Below, one piece after another: positions 1-8,374 of a stretch of DNA of 64,000 nt. Each line of letters begins with the position of its first letter. Position 1 is the stretch's first letter. A program made the translations under genes and the position numbers. The DNA is from JAZKHT01 sp040385245 (lineage in GTDB: Bacteria; Pseudomonadota; Alphaproteobacteria; Rhodobacterales; Rhodobacteraceae), in contig JAZKHT010000005.1 in the NCBI GenBank assembly GCA_040385245.1, positions 30,562-94,561 on the forward strand. Reading direction: 5' to 3'. The notes under the pieces are model-generated. The model had not been told where the DNA came from. It was given only the letters and a program-made list of their open reading frames with translations, and ran no database searches.

Positions 1-558
1 GACAACACCGATGACGTCTGGTCGCTGGCGCTGCTGGCCACCGGTGTCACCGATTGGACCAACGTTACCGAGGAACAGTATCAGGCCGCCGCCGCCTGGT
101 TGCGGACCGCGCATCAGAACGTCCGCGCCTATTGGGCCGATCCGTCGGAACTGGCGCAACTGATGGCCACGGGCGAGGTTCAGGTGGCCTGGTCGTGGAA
201 CGATTCCATCGCCCTGATGCGGGCCGAAGGCTTTCCCGTCGGCTTTCAGCGCGAGGCCAAGGAAGGCGCATCAAGCTGGTTCTGCGGCTATGTGAACTTC
301 AAGGACGCGCCCGGATCAGAAGACAAGGCCTATGACTTCATCAACGCCTGGCTGGATCAGGGTTCGGCCAAGGGGCTGCTGGCCAACTTTGGCTATGCCC
401 ATTCCAATGACGCGGCCATGGCTGCGATCCCGTCAGAGGAACTGGTCGCGGCAGACGTGAACCCGATCAACGGCACCCTGCTGGCGCAGACCCCGATCGA
501 CACCGCCATGCGCGACCGCATGCTGGAAGAGTTCGAGCAGATCAAAGCCGGGTTCTGA
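1..558 (+). CDS. ABC transporter substrate-binding protein, spermidine/putrescine type (3' part)
   Basis: The frame is open from the first base of the window, so the N-terminus and signal peptide lie outside. The visible 185 residues resemble the C-terminal lobe of PotD/PotF-type periplasmic polyamine-binding proteins, with segments such as AYWADPSELAQLMATGEVQV, VAWSWNDS, and a late region where the family has a helical lid. The expected role is capture of a polyamine or similar cationic substrate in the periplasm for an ABC importer; the permease and ATPase genes must lie upstream if they are linked. The reading frame ends in TGA and is followed by hairpins and then ssrA, so this is the last gene of its operon. 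The substrate cannot be read from this fragment. Confidence 0.8.
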   Translation, partial: DNTDDVWSLALLATGVTDWTNVTEEQYQAAAAWLRTAHQNVRAYWADPSELAQLMATGEVQVAWSWNDSIALMRAEGFPVGFQREAKEGASSWFCGYVNFKDAPGSEDKAYDFINAWLDQGSAKGLLANFGYAHSNDAAMAAIPSEELVAADVNPINGTLLAQTPIDTAMRDRMLEEFEQIKAGF

Positions 559-562
559 TCAA

Positions 563-612
563 CCGCACCGCAGAGCAAGGTGCGGGGGAATGGTATTCCC
601 TTGGGCCTTTTT
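563..612 (+). terminator. Tandem hairpins after the binding-protein gene
   Basis: A 7-bp stem (563-569 with 579-585, CCGCACC/GGTGCGG) is followed by a second hairpin (GGGAA 586-590 with TTCCC 596-600) and then a run containing CCTTTTTCC. It sits just after the stop codon and about 50 bases before the ssrA promoter, so it probably ends the upstream transcript. The T-run is not directly against the stem, so it is not a textbook intrinsic terminator. Confidence 0.45.
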
Positions 613-664
613 CCTTGCAGGGTCGGTGCGACGGGGTGCACCCGCGCCCATTTGCCGATGCCGC

Positions 665-693
665 TTGAAGCGGGCGCGTCGCCCGCCTATATT
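665..693 (+). promoter_or_regulatory. Sigma70-type promoter of ssrA
   Basis: TTGAAG at 665-670 and TATATT at 688-693 are separated by exactly 17 bases, a near-consensus housekeeping promoter. The start of transcription would fall near 700, which matches the expected 5' end of the permuted tmRNA precursor. The spacer contains a GC-rich hairpin (CGGGC/GCCCG). Confidence 0.7.
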
Positions 694-699
694 CATCGT

Positions 700-1016
700 G
701 TTCCGGGTTCGCCCGGGACTATGGCGATAAACGCACCCGTAATAAACGGCTCGGACCCGGGGGCGGTACCCGGCGGCTCCACCAGATCACCCGACGTTGC
801 GGGGGTAAGGGGCCGAAATAGGATCGACGAACGTCTAAAGGGGCCAGCTTTTGCTCGGTGAGGTACCACCGTTATCGGTCCGCAAGTACAGTTGCCAACG
901 ACAACCGTGCTCCGATGGCTCTGGCTGCGTAAGCAGTTCGAGTTATCGAAACTTAAGCCCTTGCGCTTAGCCGCGTAAGGCGGGGTTCGCAGGTACCTGG
1001 CAACAGAAACCTGCAC
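700..1016 (+). ncRNA. ssrA: tmRNA, circularly permuted two-piece form
   Basis: tmRNA rescues stalled ribosomes and tags the unfinished protein for degradation. The alphaproteobacterial permuted order is visible. The acceptor piece comes first, with a T-arm (CCGGG, loop, CCCGG) and an encoded CCA ending at 784. The coding piece then begins at 809 with GGGGCCG, which pairs with the acceptor strand CGGCTCC at 774-780. The tag frame is at 894-932: GCC AAC GAC, ending GCT GCG TAA, and reads ANDNRAPMALAA. The Rhodobacter tag known to me is ANDNRAPVALAA, so this differs by one residue. A hairpin (GCAGGT 989-994 with ACCTGC 1009-1014) near the 3' end probably forms part of the last pseudoknot. The outer ends are estimated; the intervening stretch of about 24 bases between the pieces should be removed by processing. 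Confidence 0.93.
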
Positions 1017-1149
1017 TTTTCCCTGCATGTGTGACGCGCGCGACAAGAGTTTCCCGTCGCCTCTGTTCGGTTGGAAGAATTCTCATCCGAAAATTTTTCA
1101 TGGCCAACCGGTCGCCTGTTGCAAGCCTGCGGGGGCCAGCCCCCGCACA

Positions 1150-1177
1150 CCCCCGGGATATTTCAGCAGAGAGGAAC
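1150..1177 (+). repeat. Intergenic CCCCCGGGATATTT repeat, copy 1
   Basis: This stretch, between ssrA and the end of the oxidoreductase gene, resembles two other intergenic stretches in the window (12676-12705 and, inverted, 12835-12864). The shared pattern is a C-run, then a GGATATTT core, then a purine-rich GAGGAA tail. It lies just past the minus-strand stop codon, so it may be a 3'-end or transcript-stability element. Confidence 0.4.
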
Positions 1178-1186
1178 AGGCGGTCG

Positions 1187-2599
1187 TCAGCCCCGCAGCA
1201 CCGCACCGGGGTTCATGATGCCTGCCGGATCGAGCGCGGTCTTGATCGCCCGCATTGCGGCCAGCTTGGCCGGATCGCCGTATTTTTCCAGATCCCCGAC
1301 CTTGAGCCGCCCGATGCCATGTTCGGCGCTGACAGATCCGCCCATCGCGTGAACAAGGTCATGCACGCAGGCCTTGACCGCGTCGCGCTGGTTTTCATGG
1401 TCGGCCCGGCGGCGACCCGGCATCGGGAAGACGTTGTAATGCAGATTGCCGTCGCCCAGATGACCAAAGGCGTTGATGCGCCAATCCCCCAGTTTCGCCA
1501 AGGCCGGGCCAGCGGCGGTGATGAAATCCGCAATTCCCCCCAGAGGCAGGCTGATGTCATGGCTGGACACGGCACCGATCCGGCGGTTCGCCTCGGGGAT
1601 CGTTTCCCGGATGCGCCAGAGGGCGGCCCGTTGGGCCTGTGATGCGGCCACAATGCCGTCGCTGACCAGACCTGCAGTCAGCCCGTCGGCAAAGATCGCC
1701 TCGAGTGCGGCGTTCGGGTCCATTCCGGGGGCAAGGCCCAGGTCGATCAGCACCATCCATTCGGGCCGGGAGGCAAAGGGGATCGTCACATCTGGCAGCG
1801 TTTCGGCCAGAAAGGCCAGCCCCATGCCATGGATCAGCTCGAACGCGGAAATCATGCCGGGCAGCCGCCCCTCGGCCAGCGACAGCAGGTTCAGGGCTGC
1901 CTTTGGGCTGTCCACCACCAGCAGCGCCGTGCCCACCGCCCCCGGCACCGGGAACAACCGCAAGGATGCCGCCGTGATCACCCCTAGCGTGCCCTCGGCA
2001 CCGATCAGCAGGTGGCGCAGGTCATAGCCGGTGTTGTCTTTTCGCAGGCGTTTCAGGCCGTGGTAGACGGTTCCGTCGGGCAAGACCGCCTCGACCCCCA
2101 GACAGAGGTCGCGCGCGTTGCCGTAGCGCAGCACGTTCAGGCCGCCCGCGTTGGATGCAAGGTTGCCGCCGATCCGCGCCGTGCCTTCGGACGCAAGCGA
2201 CAGCGGGAACAACCGCCCCACACGCTCCGCTTCGGCCTGCACGTCGGCCAGGATCATGCCCGCATCGACTGCCAGCACGTTTTCCTCAGGCCAGATGCCA
2301 CGCCGCGCTGTCATCCGTTCCAGCGACAGGATCACAGGTTCGGGGCCGTTCGGCTGTATCTGCCCACCGACAAGTCCGGTGCCGCCGCCCCATGGCACGA
2401 TGCCGACGCGCGCTGCCGCACAGGCCCGCACCACGGACGCCACATCATCGGTGGTGCGCGGCAGGGCCAGCACTCCTCCCACGCCCTGCCACCGCCCGCG
2501 CGGTTCCTGCAAGTGGCGCGCGTCGGGCAGACGGATCGTGCCATCGGGCAGGCTGGCGGCAAGGGTGGCGGCAAAGGCGGGATCGGCGGGGTTCAGCAT
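1187..2599 (-). CDS. FAD-linked 2-hydroxyacid dehydrogenase (GlcD / D-2-hydroxyglutarate dehydrogenase type)
   Basis: This flavoenzyme oxidises a D-2-hydroxyacid to the 2-oxoacid. It is 470 aa, the usual length. The FAD-binding PCMH domain is N-terminal with the phosphate loop VPWGGGTGLVGG (about residues 68-79). The FAD-oxidase C domain follows, with GHLGDGN (about 379-385) and AEHGIGR (about 425-431). The ATG at 2599 was chosen because AGGAG precedes it by a good distance; an in-frame start 14 codons upstream lacks this and adds unconserved residues. The gene stands alone. No iron-sulfur partner gene (GlcF type) is adjacent, so the electron acceptor is unknown. Substrate could be glycolate, D-lactate or D-2-hydroxyglutarate; the sequence does not decide it. 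Confidence 0.85.
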   Translation of the reverse strand: MLNPADPAFAATLAASLPDGTIRLPDARHLQEPRGRWQGVGGVLALPRTTDDVASVVRACAAARVGIVPWGGGTGLVGGQIQPNGPEPVILSLERMTARRGIWPEENVLAVDAGMILADVQAEAERVGRLFPLSLASEGTARIGGNLASNAGGLNVLRYGNARDLCLGVEAVLPDGTVYHGLKRLRKDNTGYDLRHLLIGAEGTLGVITAASLRLFPVPGAVGTALLVVDSPKAALNLLSLAEGRLPGMISAFELIHGMGLAFLAETLPDVTIPFASRPEWMVLIDLGLAPGMDPNAALEAIFADGLTAGLVSDGIVAASQAQRAALWRIRETIPEANRRIGAVSSHDISLPLGGIADFITAAGPALAKLGDWRINAFGHLGDGNLHYNVFPMPGRRRADHENQRDAVKACVHDLVHAMGGSVSAEHGIGRLKVGDLEKYGDPAKLAAMRAIKTALDPAGIMNPGAVLRG

Positions 2600-2663
2600 G
2601 GCATGCTCCTGTCCTCGCCTGCTTAGCTGCTGGCGGGGCATTGGAAAACCCCAAGCCTGCCGA

Positions 2664-3467
2664 TCAGGGGATCAGGGCAGGTTCCAGCACCAGAATGGTC
2701 GGGCGGCCGGGCAGATCGCGCAAAGACAGGTCAATGGCGGGGCCGCCGGTTTCGACGACCTCAAGCTCGGTCGCCATGTCGGTCAGGAAAACCTGCAAGG
2801 ACGCGCCCGAAAACCAGTGCATCGGGATCACCACCGATGACCGCAACCGCCGCACTACCTGCGCCATGTCGGCCACCGCCATCGTATATCCGCCGTCCAC
2901 TGGCACCATCACCACATCCAGCCGCCCGATCGAGGCGTATTGCTCGTCCGACGGCAGGTGGTGCAGGTGGCCCAGATGGCCGATGCACAGGCCCGCCACT
3001 TCGAACACAAAGATAGAGTTGCCTTCGGCCCGCACCCCATCGCCATAGCGTGACCGTACATCGGTGTGCACGTTGCGCACCAGCATTTCGCCCAGGTCCA
3101 GTTCGTGCAGGCGGGGGCCGCCCTCGTTCGCCCAGCCTTCCAGAACGTGCGGGATGCGCGGATCGGGGGCGGCGGTCCAATGCGTGTCGTGGGCATTGTT
3201 CATCGTGACCACGTCCGGCACGACATCGGGGTTGCCCAGATAACCGGTGTAATCGGTGACGGCCAGCCGCCCACCGGGCGTTTCGATGGCGAAACTGGCG
3301 TGACCCAGATAATGGATGCGGACGCGATCCGGGGCCAGCGTGTCGCCAAAGGCAGCGCGCTGCACCGAGTCTTGCCCCTGCGCCACGGCAAAGCAGTGCG
3401 ACGGGATTCGGTCCTGCGCCAGCGCGGGCGCGGCAAGCAGCATCAGAACGGGCAAAAGGCGATTCAT
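2664..3467 (-). CDS. Secreted MBL-fold (metallo-beta-lactamase-like) protein
   Basis: The 267-aa protein starts with a clear Sec signal peptide (MNRLLPVLMLLAAPALA, then Q18), so it should act in the periplasm. The mature part has the beta-strand pattern of the UPF0173/UlaG-like MBL hydrolases: HYLGHASFAIETPGG near residue 52, NNAHDTH in place of the classic HxHxDH zinc motif, then GHLGHLHHL and a late IPMHWF. Altered zinc ligands are common in this branch, but catalysis is unproven here. The substrate is unknown. It is transcribed in the same direction as the GNAT gene upstream, with 90 bases between them, so a shared transcript is possible. Confidence 0.7.
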   Translation of the reverse strand: MNRLLPVLMLLAAPALAQDRIPSHCFAVAQGQDSVQRAAFGDTLAPDRVRIHYLGHASFAIETPGGRLAVTDYTGYLGNPDVVPDVVTMNNAHDTHWTAAPDPRIPHVLEGWANEGGPRLHELDLGEMLVRNVHTDVRSRYGDGVRAEGNSIFVFEVAGLCIGHLGHLHHLPSDEQYASIGRLDVVMVPVDGGYTMAVADMAQVVRRLRSSVVIPMHWFSGASLQVFLTDMATELEVVETGGPAIDLSLRDLPGRPTILVLEPALIP

Positions 3468-3557
3468 CGGCGCGGCTCCGTTTTACGAACGGGCACAGCA
3501 TGCCGCAAAGCGGGGCGCGCGTCCGTTCACGGATGCGGGAGCGGGGGATTTTGACGG

Positions 3558-4142
3558 TCAGCCAACATCCGTGCGACCGCGCCGGTCGCCGCGCAGGTTG
3601 GCATACAGCACGTGGTTGCGCCAGCGTCCCGCGATTTGCAGATAGCTTTGCGCCACCCCTTCATATTTGAAGCCGCATTTCTCCAACACACCGCGCGACG
3701 CGGCGTTTTCGGGCAGGCAGGCGGCCTCGACCCGGCTCAGGTCCATCGAGGTAAAGGCGTGATGCACGACGGCCAGGATCGCCTCGCGCATGTAGCCTTG
3801 CCGGGCGTGGGGGGCGCCCATCCAATAGCCAAGCGTCCCCGATTGCGACGGGCCACGACGGATGTTGTCCAGTGTGATTGCCCCAAGCAGGGCCTGATCG
3901 TCGCGCCGGATCAGCAGCAGGGGCAGCGCCGTTCCCTGATTTTCGGCCCGAGCGGCCCAGTAGACCCGGTTGGTAAAGGCGCGCCGGCTGAGGTGATCGG
4001 GGGACCAGACAGGTTCCCACGGCACCAGAAACGCCGCACTGTCCTGCCGAAGGCCCGACCATGCGCGCCAATCACCATGCACCGGCAGGCGCAGGGACAT
4101 CCGCTCGGTCTCGATGCGTACCTTGCGGCGAAAGGTCAGCAT
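3558..4142 (-). CDS. GNAT N-acetyltransferase, RimJ/RimL type
   Basis: This 194-aa protein matches the RimJ/RimL acetyltransferase branch that transfers acetyl from acetyl-CoA to protein N-termini or small amines. It has an N-terminal ETERMSLRLP segment, a central SGTLGYWMG strand, then HARQGYMREA (the acetyl-CoA pyrophosphate-binding loop) and ENAASRGVLEKCGF, typical of the family's C-terminal half. The stop of the M16 peptidase gene overlaps its ATG (TGATG), so translation is coupled and it is the last gene of the thrC-M16-GNAT run. The exact target is unknown. Confidence 0.83.
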   Translation of the reverse strand: MLTFRRKVRIETERMSLRLPVHGDWRAWSGLRQDSAAFLVPWEPVWSPDHLSRRAFTNRVYWAARAENQGTALPLLLIRRDDQALLGAITLDNIRRGPSQSGTLGYWMGAPHARQGYMREAILAVVHHAFTSMDLSRVEAACLPENAASRGVLEKCGFKYEGVAQSYLQIAGRWRNHVLYANLRGDRRGRTDVG

Positions 4143-5401
4143 CAGTCAGCGAGCCTTGCGCGGATCGCCTCCAGATCGGGTGCACCACTGACCGGGCCAT
4201 ACAGCGCCAGTGCCGCCGGGGCCAGTGTCATGCCCGCGCCATAGCGGCGGACATCCTCGACCGACACGGCGTCGATCCTGGCCACGGTTTCCGCCACGGT
4301 CGGCACCCTGCCCCAGATCGCGAGCAGCCGCGCGTTGCGTTCGGCACGGCTGGATGGGCTTTCCAGCCCCATCAGCATTCCGGCCTTCAACTGCGCGCGG
4401 GCGCGGTTCACTTCGGCCATCGACATGTCGTCGGCGGCGCGCTTCAACTCGTCCACCGTCAGCGACACCAGATCACCGATTTCCGCCTGCGAGGTGCCCG
4501 CATAGACGGTGATCTGACCGGTGTCTTCATAGGCACCGCTTTGGGCAAAAATCGAATAGCACAGGCCGCGTTCTTCGCGGATCTTCTGGAACAGGCGGGA
4601 CGACATGCCGCCCCCCATCGCGGTGGCATAGACCTGTGCGGCATAGACGTCTTCGGAACGATAGCCCGGCCCTTCGAAGGCAAGGGCGAAGTGGACCTGC
4701 TCCAGATCCTTGACCTCGCGCCGCTCGCCCCCGGAAAAGCGGGCGGGCTGGATCGTCCAGTCGCCAACACGCTTCAGGTGGCCGAACAGGGCGGTTGCCT
4801 GTTCGACGATGCTGTCGTGATCGACGCCGCCCGCAGCGGCAAGGATCATCTGGTCGGGGCCATAGTGTTCCTTCACGAATCCCTTGAGATCAGCCTTGGA
4901 AAACGACGACACCCGTTCCGCCGGGCCAAGGATGGTGCGGCCAAAGGGCTGGTCGGGGTAGGACACCTCTTGCAGCCAGTCAAAGATGATGTCGTCGGGG
5001 GTGTCCAGCGCCTGACCGATTTCCTGCAAGATCACATGGCGTTCGGTTTCGATGTCAGCGGTGTTGAACACGGGGTTCAGCACGATGTCGGCAATCACAT
5101 CCAGTGCCATGCCCACATCGGGCGACAGGACACGGGCGTAATAGGCGGTCATTTCGCGGCTGGTATAGGCGTTGATATAGCCGCCCACATCCTCGATCTC
5201 TTCGGCGATGCGCAGGGCGCTGCGCCGCTTGGTGCCCTTGAAGGCCATGTGTTCCAGAAAATGCGCGATGCCGTTCTGTTCGGCCCGTTCATGCCGCCCG
5301 CCCGCCGTCACCCATACCCCGGCCGAGGCGGACAACAGCCCCGGCATGGATTCGGTGACGATGCGGAAGCCGTTCGACAGCGTGGTGATACGAAGCGTCA
5401 A
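4142..5401 (-). CDS. M16 family zinc metallopeptidase (processing-peptidase type)
   Basis: This 419-aa protein is a single-chain member of the pitrilysin/mitochondrial processing peptidase family. The inverted zinc motif HFLEH is at residues 47-51, with a downstream glutamate near residue 127 (ILQEIGQ) as the third ligand. The C-terminal half carries the usual GGGMSSRLFQKIRE segment, the substrate-closing domain. Its start overlaps the thrC stop by four bases (ATGA at 5398-5401), and it is followed by the GNAT gene with a one-base overlap, so the three genes are translationally coupled. The thrC-M16 pairing is common in Rhodobacterales. The cellular substrate is not known. Confidence 0.9.
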   Translation of the reverse strand: MTLRITTLSNGFRIVTESMPGLLSASAGVWVTAGGRHERAEQNGIAHFLEHMAFKGTKRRSALRIAEEIEDVGGYINAYTSREMTAYYARVLSPDVGMALDVIADIVLNPVFNTADIETERHVILQEIGQALDTPDDIIFDWLQEVSYPDQPFGRTILGPAERVSSFSKADLKGFVKEHYGPDQMILAAAGGVDHDSIVEQATALFGHLKRVGDWTIQPARFSGGERREVKDLEQVHFALAFEGPGYRSEDVYAAQVYATAMGGGMSSRLFQKIREERGLCYSIFAQSGAYEDTGQITVYAGTSQAEIGDLVSLTVDELKRAADDMSMAEVNRARAQLKAGMLMGLESPSSRAERNARLLAIWGRVPTVAETVARIDAVSVEDVRRYGAGMTLAPAALALYGPVSGAPDLEAIRARLAD

Positions 5402-6783
5402 TGCCCGGTCCTTTCGCGGATAAGGGTCTGGATCGCGGAAAGATCGTTGGGAACGCGCGTCAGGCGTTCGGGGCGGTCAAACAGATCGGCCATGCGGGCA
5501 GGCAACGCAGGACGCGTGCCCATCGCCGCCTGCACCGCATCCGGGAACTTTGCCGGATGCGCTGTGGCAAGTGTGATCATCGGGGTGGACCCCAGATGTT
5601 CGCCCGCGACTTTGACGCCCACGGCAGAATGGGGACACAGCACCTCGGCCGTGGCGGCATAGGTCGCGCGGATGGTGGCAGACGTTTCATCCTCGGAACA
5701 GCGGCCCGAGGCGAAGGTGTCACGCAACATCTGCAAGGCACCCTGACTGATGTGAAACCCGCCGTTTTTCAGTTCTGCCATCAGGGCCGATACCGCCGCC
5801 CCGTCGCGGCCATAGGCATCAAACAGCGCGCGTTCAAAATTCGACGACACCTGAATGTCCATCGACGGGCTGATCGACGGCTTTACCCCGTCAGTGACGT
5901 AATCGCCCGACGTCAGTGCCCGGTGCAGAATGTCGTTCTGGTTGGTCGCGATCACCAGTCGCTCGATCGGCAACCCCATCGACCGCGCGATATAGCCCGC
6001 GAAGATGTCACCGAAATTGCCGGTCGGCACGGTGAAAGACACTGCCCGGTGCGACGCGCCCAAGCATACCGCGCTGGAGAAGTAATAGACCACCTGCGCC
6101 AGAACCCGCGCCCAGTTGATGCTGTTGACCCCAGCCAGCCGCACGCCGTCGCGAAAGGCAAAGTCGTTGAACATATCTTTGACGCGGGCCTGACAGTCGT
6201 CGAAATCGCCATCCATCGCCAGCGCGTGGACGTTCGCCTCGACCGGCGTCGTCATCTGGCGGCGCTGCACCTCGGACACGCGCCCGTGCGGATACAGGAT
6301 GAACAGATCGACGTTGGGCAGCCCGCGGAACGCCTCCATCGCGGCAGAGCCTGTGTCGCCGCTGGTGGCACCGACGATGGTGATCCGCTCGCCCGATTTG
6401 GCCAGTGCGGCCTGCATCATCTGACCGATCAACTGCATGGCAAAGTCTTTGAACGCCAGCGTCGGGCCGTGAAACAACTCCAGCAGGAAATGGTTCGCGC
6501 CAAGCTGCACCAACGGCGCGCGCGCGGCATGGCCAAAGCCTGCATAGGCCGCCGTCAGCAGGCCGCGAAATTCTTCATCGTCAAAGGTGTCCCCCAGAAA
6601 GGGGCGCATCACCCGGAAGGCGATTTCCTCATACGACAGGCCCGCCATCGCGACGATATCGTCGTGCGACATGGTCGGCACCGTCTGCGGCACATACAGC
6701 CCGCCGTCACGGGCAAGACCGGTCATCATCGCCTGGCCAAAGGTCAGGATGGGGGCCGTGCCACGGGTAGAGATATAGTTCAT
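5398..6783 (-). CDS. thrC: Threonine synthase
   Basis: This enzyme converts O-phosphohomoserine to threonine with pyridoxal phosphate. The protein is 461 aa, the expected size for the ThrC type with an extended N-terminus (MNYISTRG, then GLYVP). The PLP lysine is K112 in the motif LAFKDFAMQ, and the phosphate-binding GATSGDTGSA loop follows. The ATG start is directly downstream of SURF1 (stop 10 bases away), so the gene is read as part of the cytochrome oxidase assembly transcript. It overlaps the M16 gene by four bases. All visible catalytic motifs are intact. Confidence 0.95.
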   Translation of the reverse strand: MNYISTRGTAPILTFGQAMMTGLARDGGLYVPQTVPTMSHDDIVAMAGLSYEEIAFRVMRPFLGDTFDDEEFRGLLTAAYAGFGHAARAPLVQLGANHFLLELFHGPTLAFKDFAMQLIGQMMQAALAKSGERITIVGATSGDTGSAAMEAFRGLPNVDLFILYPHGRVSEVQRRQMTTPVEANVHALAMDGDFDDCQARVKDMFNDFAFRDGVRLAGVNSINWARVLAQVVYYFSSAVCLGASHRAVSFTVPTGNFGDIFAGYIARSMGLPIERLVIATNQNDILHRALTSGDYVTDGVKPSISPSMDIQVSSNFERALFDAYGRDGAAVSALMAELKNGGFHISQGALQMLRDTFASGRCSEDETSATIRATYAATAEVLCPHSAVGVKVAGEHLGSTPMITLATAHPAKFPDAVQAAMGTRPALPARMADLFDRPERLTRVPNDLSAIQTLIRERTGH

Positions 6784-6793
6784 CTGATCGCCT

Positions 6794-7459
6794 TCAAACC
6801 GTCCGACGCCTGATACGCCACAGAAGATAGGCTGTCATCCCCAGCCACACGACTGCCAGCGAAAACCAGGTGATCGCATAATTCATATGGTCATTGGGAA
6901 TAGCCGAAGTGTCCACGGGCATCGGCTCGATCCCGCCACCGGTCGGTTCGCGCGCGACAATAAATGTGGGCTCTGCGGTCAGGGCAGTGGCCATGGCGGG
7001 CACGTCGCGGGCAAACCACAGGCCCGTCTTGGCATCGGGGGGCGGGGTGTAGCTGTCGGTTTCATCCGGCCAGTGCAGGTTTCCCACCACGACCGTGCCA
7101 CCCTCACGCGGCAGCGCGCGGTCTTCGTCGCGCACAAAACCACGGTCGACCAGCACGCGGCGGCCATCCGTCTCGAACACCTCGACCACGCGGACACCGG
7201 CACCGATCTGCTTGCGGCTGACCAGCACATCGACATGCTCGCCCGTGAAACGCCCGGTGGCGGTGACGGGCAGATAGGGGTGATCCTTGGGATTCGGGGC
7301 ATCGGGCAGCGCCACCGGGGCCGCCACGATCCGCGCGTCGATGTCGGACAGGATCGCTTGCTTCCACTGCAACCGCCCGACCTGCCAGACCCCCAGCGAG
7401 ATCAGCACCCCGGCCCCGATCAGGCCCAGCAGCAGCGGGAAAATCATGCGGCGCAGCAT
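6794..7459 (-). CDS. SURF1-family cytochrome oxidase assembly protein
   Basis: SURF1 proteins help insert heme a into cytochrome c oxidase subunit I. This 221-aa protein has the diagnostic layout: a transmembrane helix right at the N-terminus (about residues 4-23), a periplasmic domain, and a second helix near the C-terminus (about 193-213) ending in a basic tail. The motif LGVWQVGRLQWK after the first helix is characteristic. I placed the start at 7459, where an AGAGG ribosome-binding site precedes ATG; the longer in-frame reading would run into the ctaE coding sequence. Hairpins lie between ctaE and this gene, so its level may be set lower than that of the oxidase subunits. Confidence 0.9.
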   Translation of the reverse strand: MLRRMIFPLLLGLIGAGVLISLGVWQVGRLQWKQAILSDIDARIVAAPVALPDAPNPKDHPYLPVTATGRFTGEHVDVLVSRKQIGAGVRVVEVFETDGRRVLVDRGFVRDEDRALPREGGTVVVGNLHWPDETDSYTPPPDAKTGLWFARDVPAMATALTAEPTFIVAREPTGGGIEPMPVDTSAIPNDHMNYAITWFSLAVVWLGMTAYLLWRIRRRTV

Positions 7460-7471
7460 TGGAACCCTCTT

Positions 7472-7507
7472 GAAAGGAAAGGGCGCGGCACCCGATGGCC
7501 CGCGCCC
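7472..7507 (-). terminator. Hairpin with T-rich tail between ctaE and SURF1
   Basis: Read on the minus strand, GGGCGCGG pairs with CCGCGCCC and is followed by TTTCCTTTC. A second perfect hairpin (TGCGCCGGG/CCCGGCGCA, 7521-7542) lies just upstream. Together they look like a partial intrinsic terminator that would let only some transcripts continue into SURF1 and thrC. Confidence 0.45.
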
Positions 7508-7548
7508 GCCCAAAGGAATGTGCGCCGGGTCGCCCCGGCGCAAGGCAA

Positions 7549-8349
7549 TCAGCGGCCCCAGACGTAGATCGAGGCGAAGAGAAACAGCCAGACCACGTCC
7601 ACAAAGTGCCAGTACCACGCCGCCGCTTCGAACCCGATGTGCTTTTCGGGGGTGAAGTGGCCCTTCAGCGCGCGGATCAGGCAAACGGTCAGAAAGATTG
7701 TGCCGATGACGACGTGAAAGCCGTGGAAGCCCGTCGCCATGAAGAACGACGCGCCATAGATGTTGCCGGCAAAGCCAAAGGCCGCGTGGCTGTATTCATA
7801 GGCCTGAAAGAAGGTGAACAGCACGCCCAGCAGGATCGACAGGATCAGACCGTTGACCAGATCCTTGCGGTTGTTTTCATGCACCAGCGCGTGGTGCGCC
7901 CAAGTGGCGGCAGCCCCTGAACACAGCAGGATCAGCGTGTTGATCAGCGGCAGGTGCCAGGGATCAAAGGTTTCGATGCCAACCGGCGGCCAGGTGCCAT
8001 CGACCAGCGGGCTTTCGGGGCCCATCGGATACAGCGCGTGCTTGAAGAACGTCCAGAACCAGGCTGAAAAGAACATCACTTCGGACATGATGAACATGAT
8101 GAAGCCGTAGCGCAGCCCGATCCGCACGACCGGTGTATGATCGCCGACCTGGCTTTCATGCACCACTTCGGACCACCAGGCGAACATCACATACAGCACG
8201 ACCGCAAGGCCGATCAGCCCCAGCCACGGGCCGGAACCGTGCATCCACAGCACTGCACCAAACAGCATCGTGAACGCACCGACAGCCCCGAGGAAGGGCC
8301 AGATCGACGGCGGAAGGATGTGGTAATCGTGGTTCTTGGCGTGGGCCAT
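7549..8349 (-). CDS. ctaE: Cytochrome c oxidase subunit III
   Basis: This is the 266-aa integral membrane subunit of aa3-type cytochrome c oxidase. Seven hydrophobic segments are visible, and the segments DYHILPPSIWP, FFSAWFWTFF and WYWHFVDVVWLFLF are hallmarks of subunit III. The gene follows ctaG with 25 bases between them, in the standard alphaproteobacterial ctaC-ctaB-ctaG-ctaE order. The subunit I gene is not in the window, which is usual in this group, where it is often elsewhere. Confidence 0.96.
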   Translation of the reverse strand: MAHAKNHDYHILPPSIWPFLGAVGAFTMLFGAVLWMHGSGPWLGLIGLAVVLYVMFAWWSEVVHESQVGDHTPVVRIGLRYGFIMFIMSEVMFFSAWFWTFFKHALYPMGPESPLVDGTWPPVGIETFDPWHLPLINTLILLCSGAAATWAHHALVHENNRKDLVNGLILSILLGVLFTFFQAYEYSHAAFGFAGNIYGASFFMATGFHGFHVVIGTIFLTVCLIRALKGHFTPEKHIGFEAAAWYWHFVDVVWLFLFASIYVWGR

Positions 8350-8374
8350 GGCTCTGGGTTCCCTCGTGTTTTTT

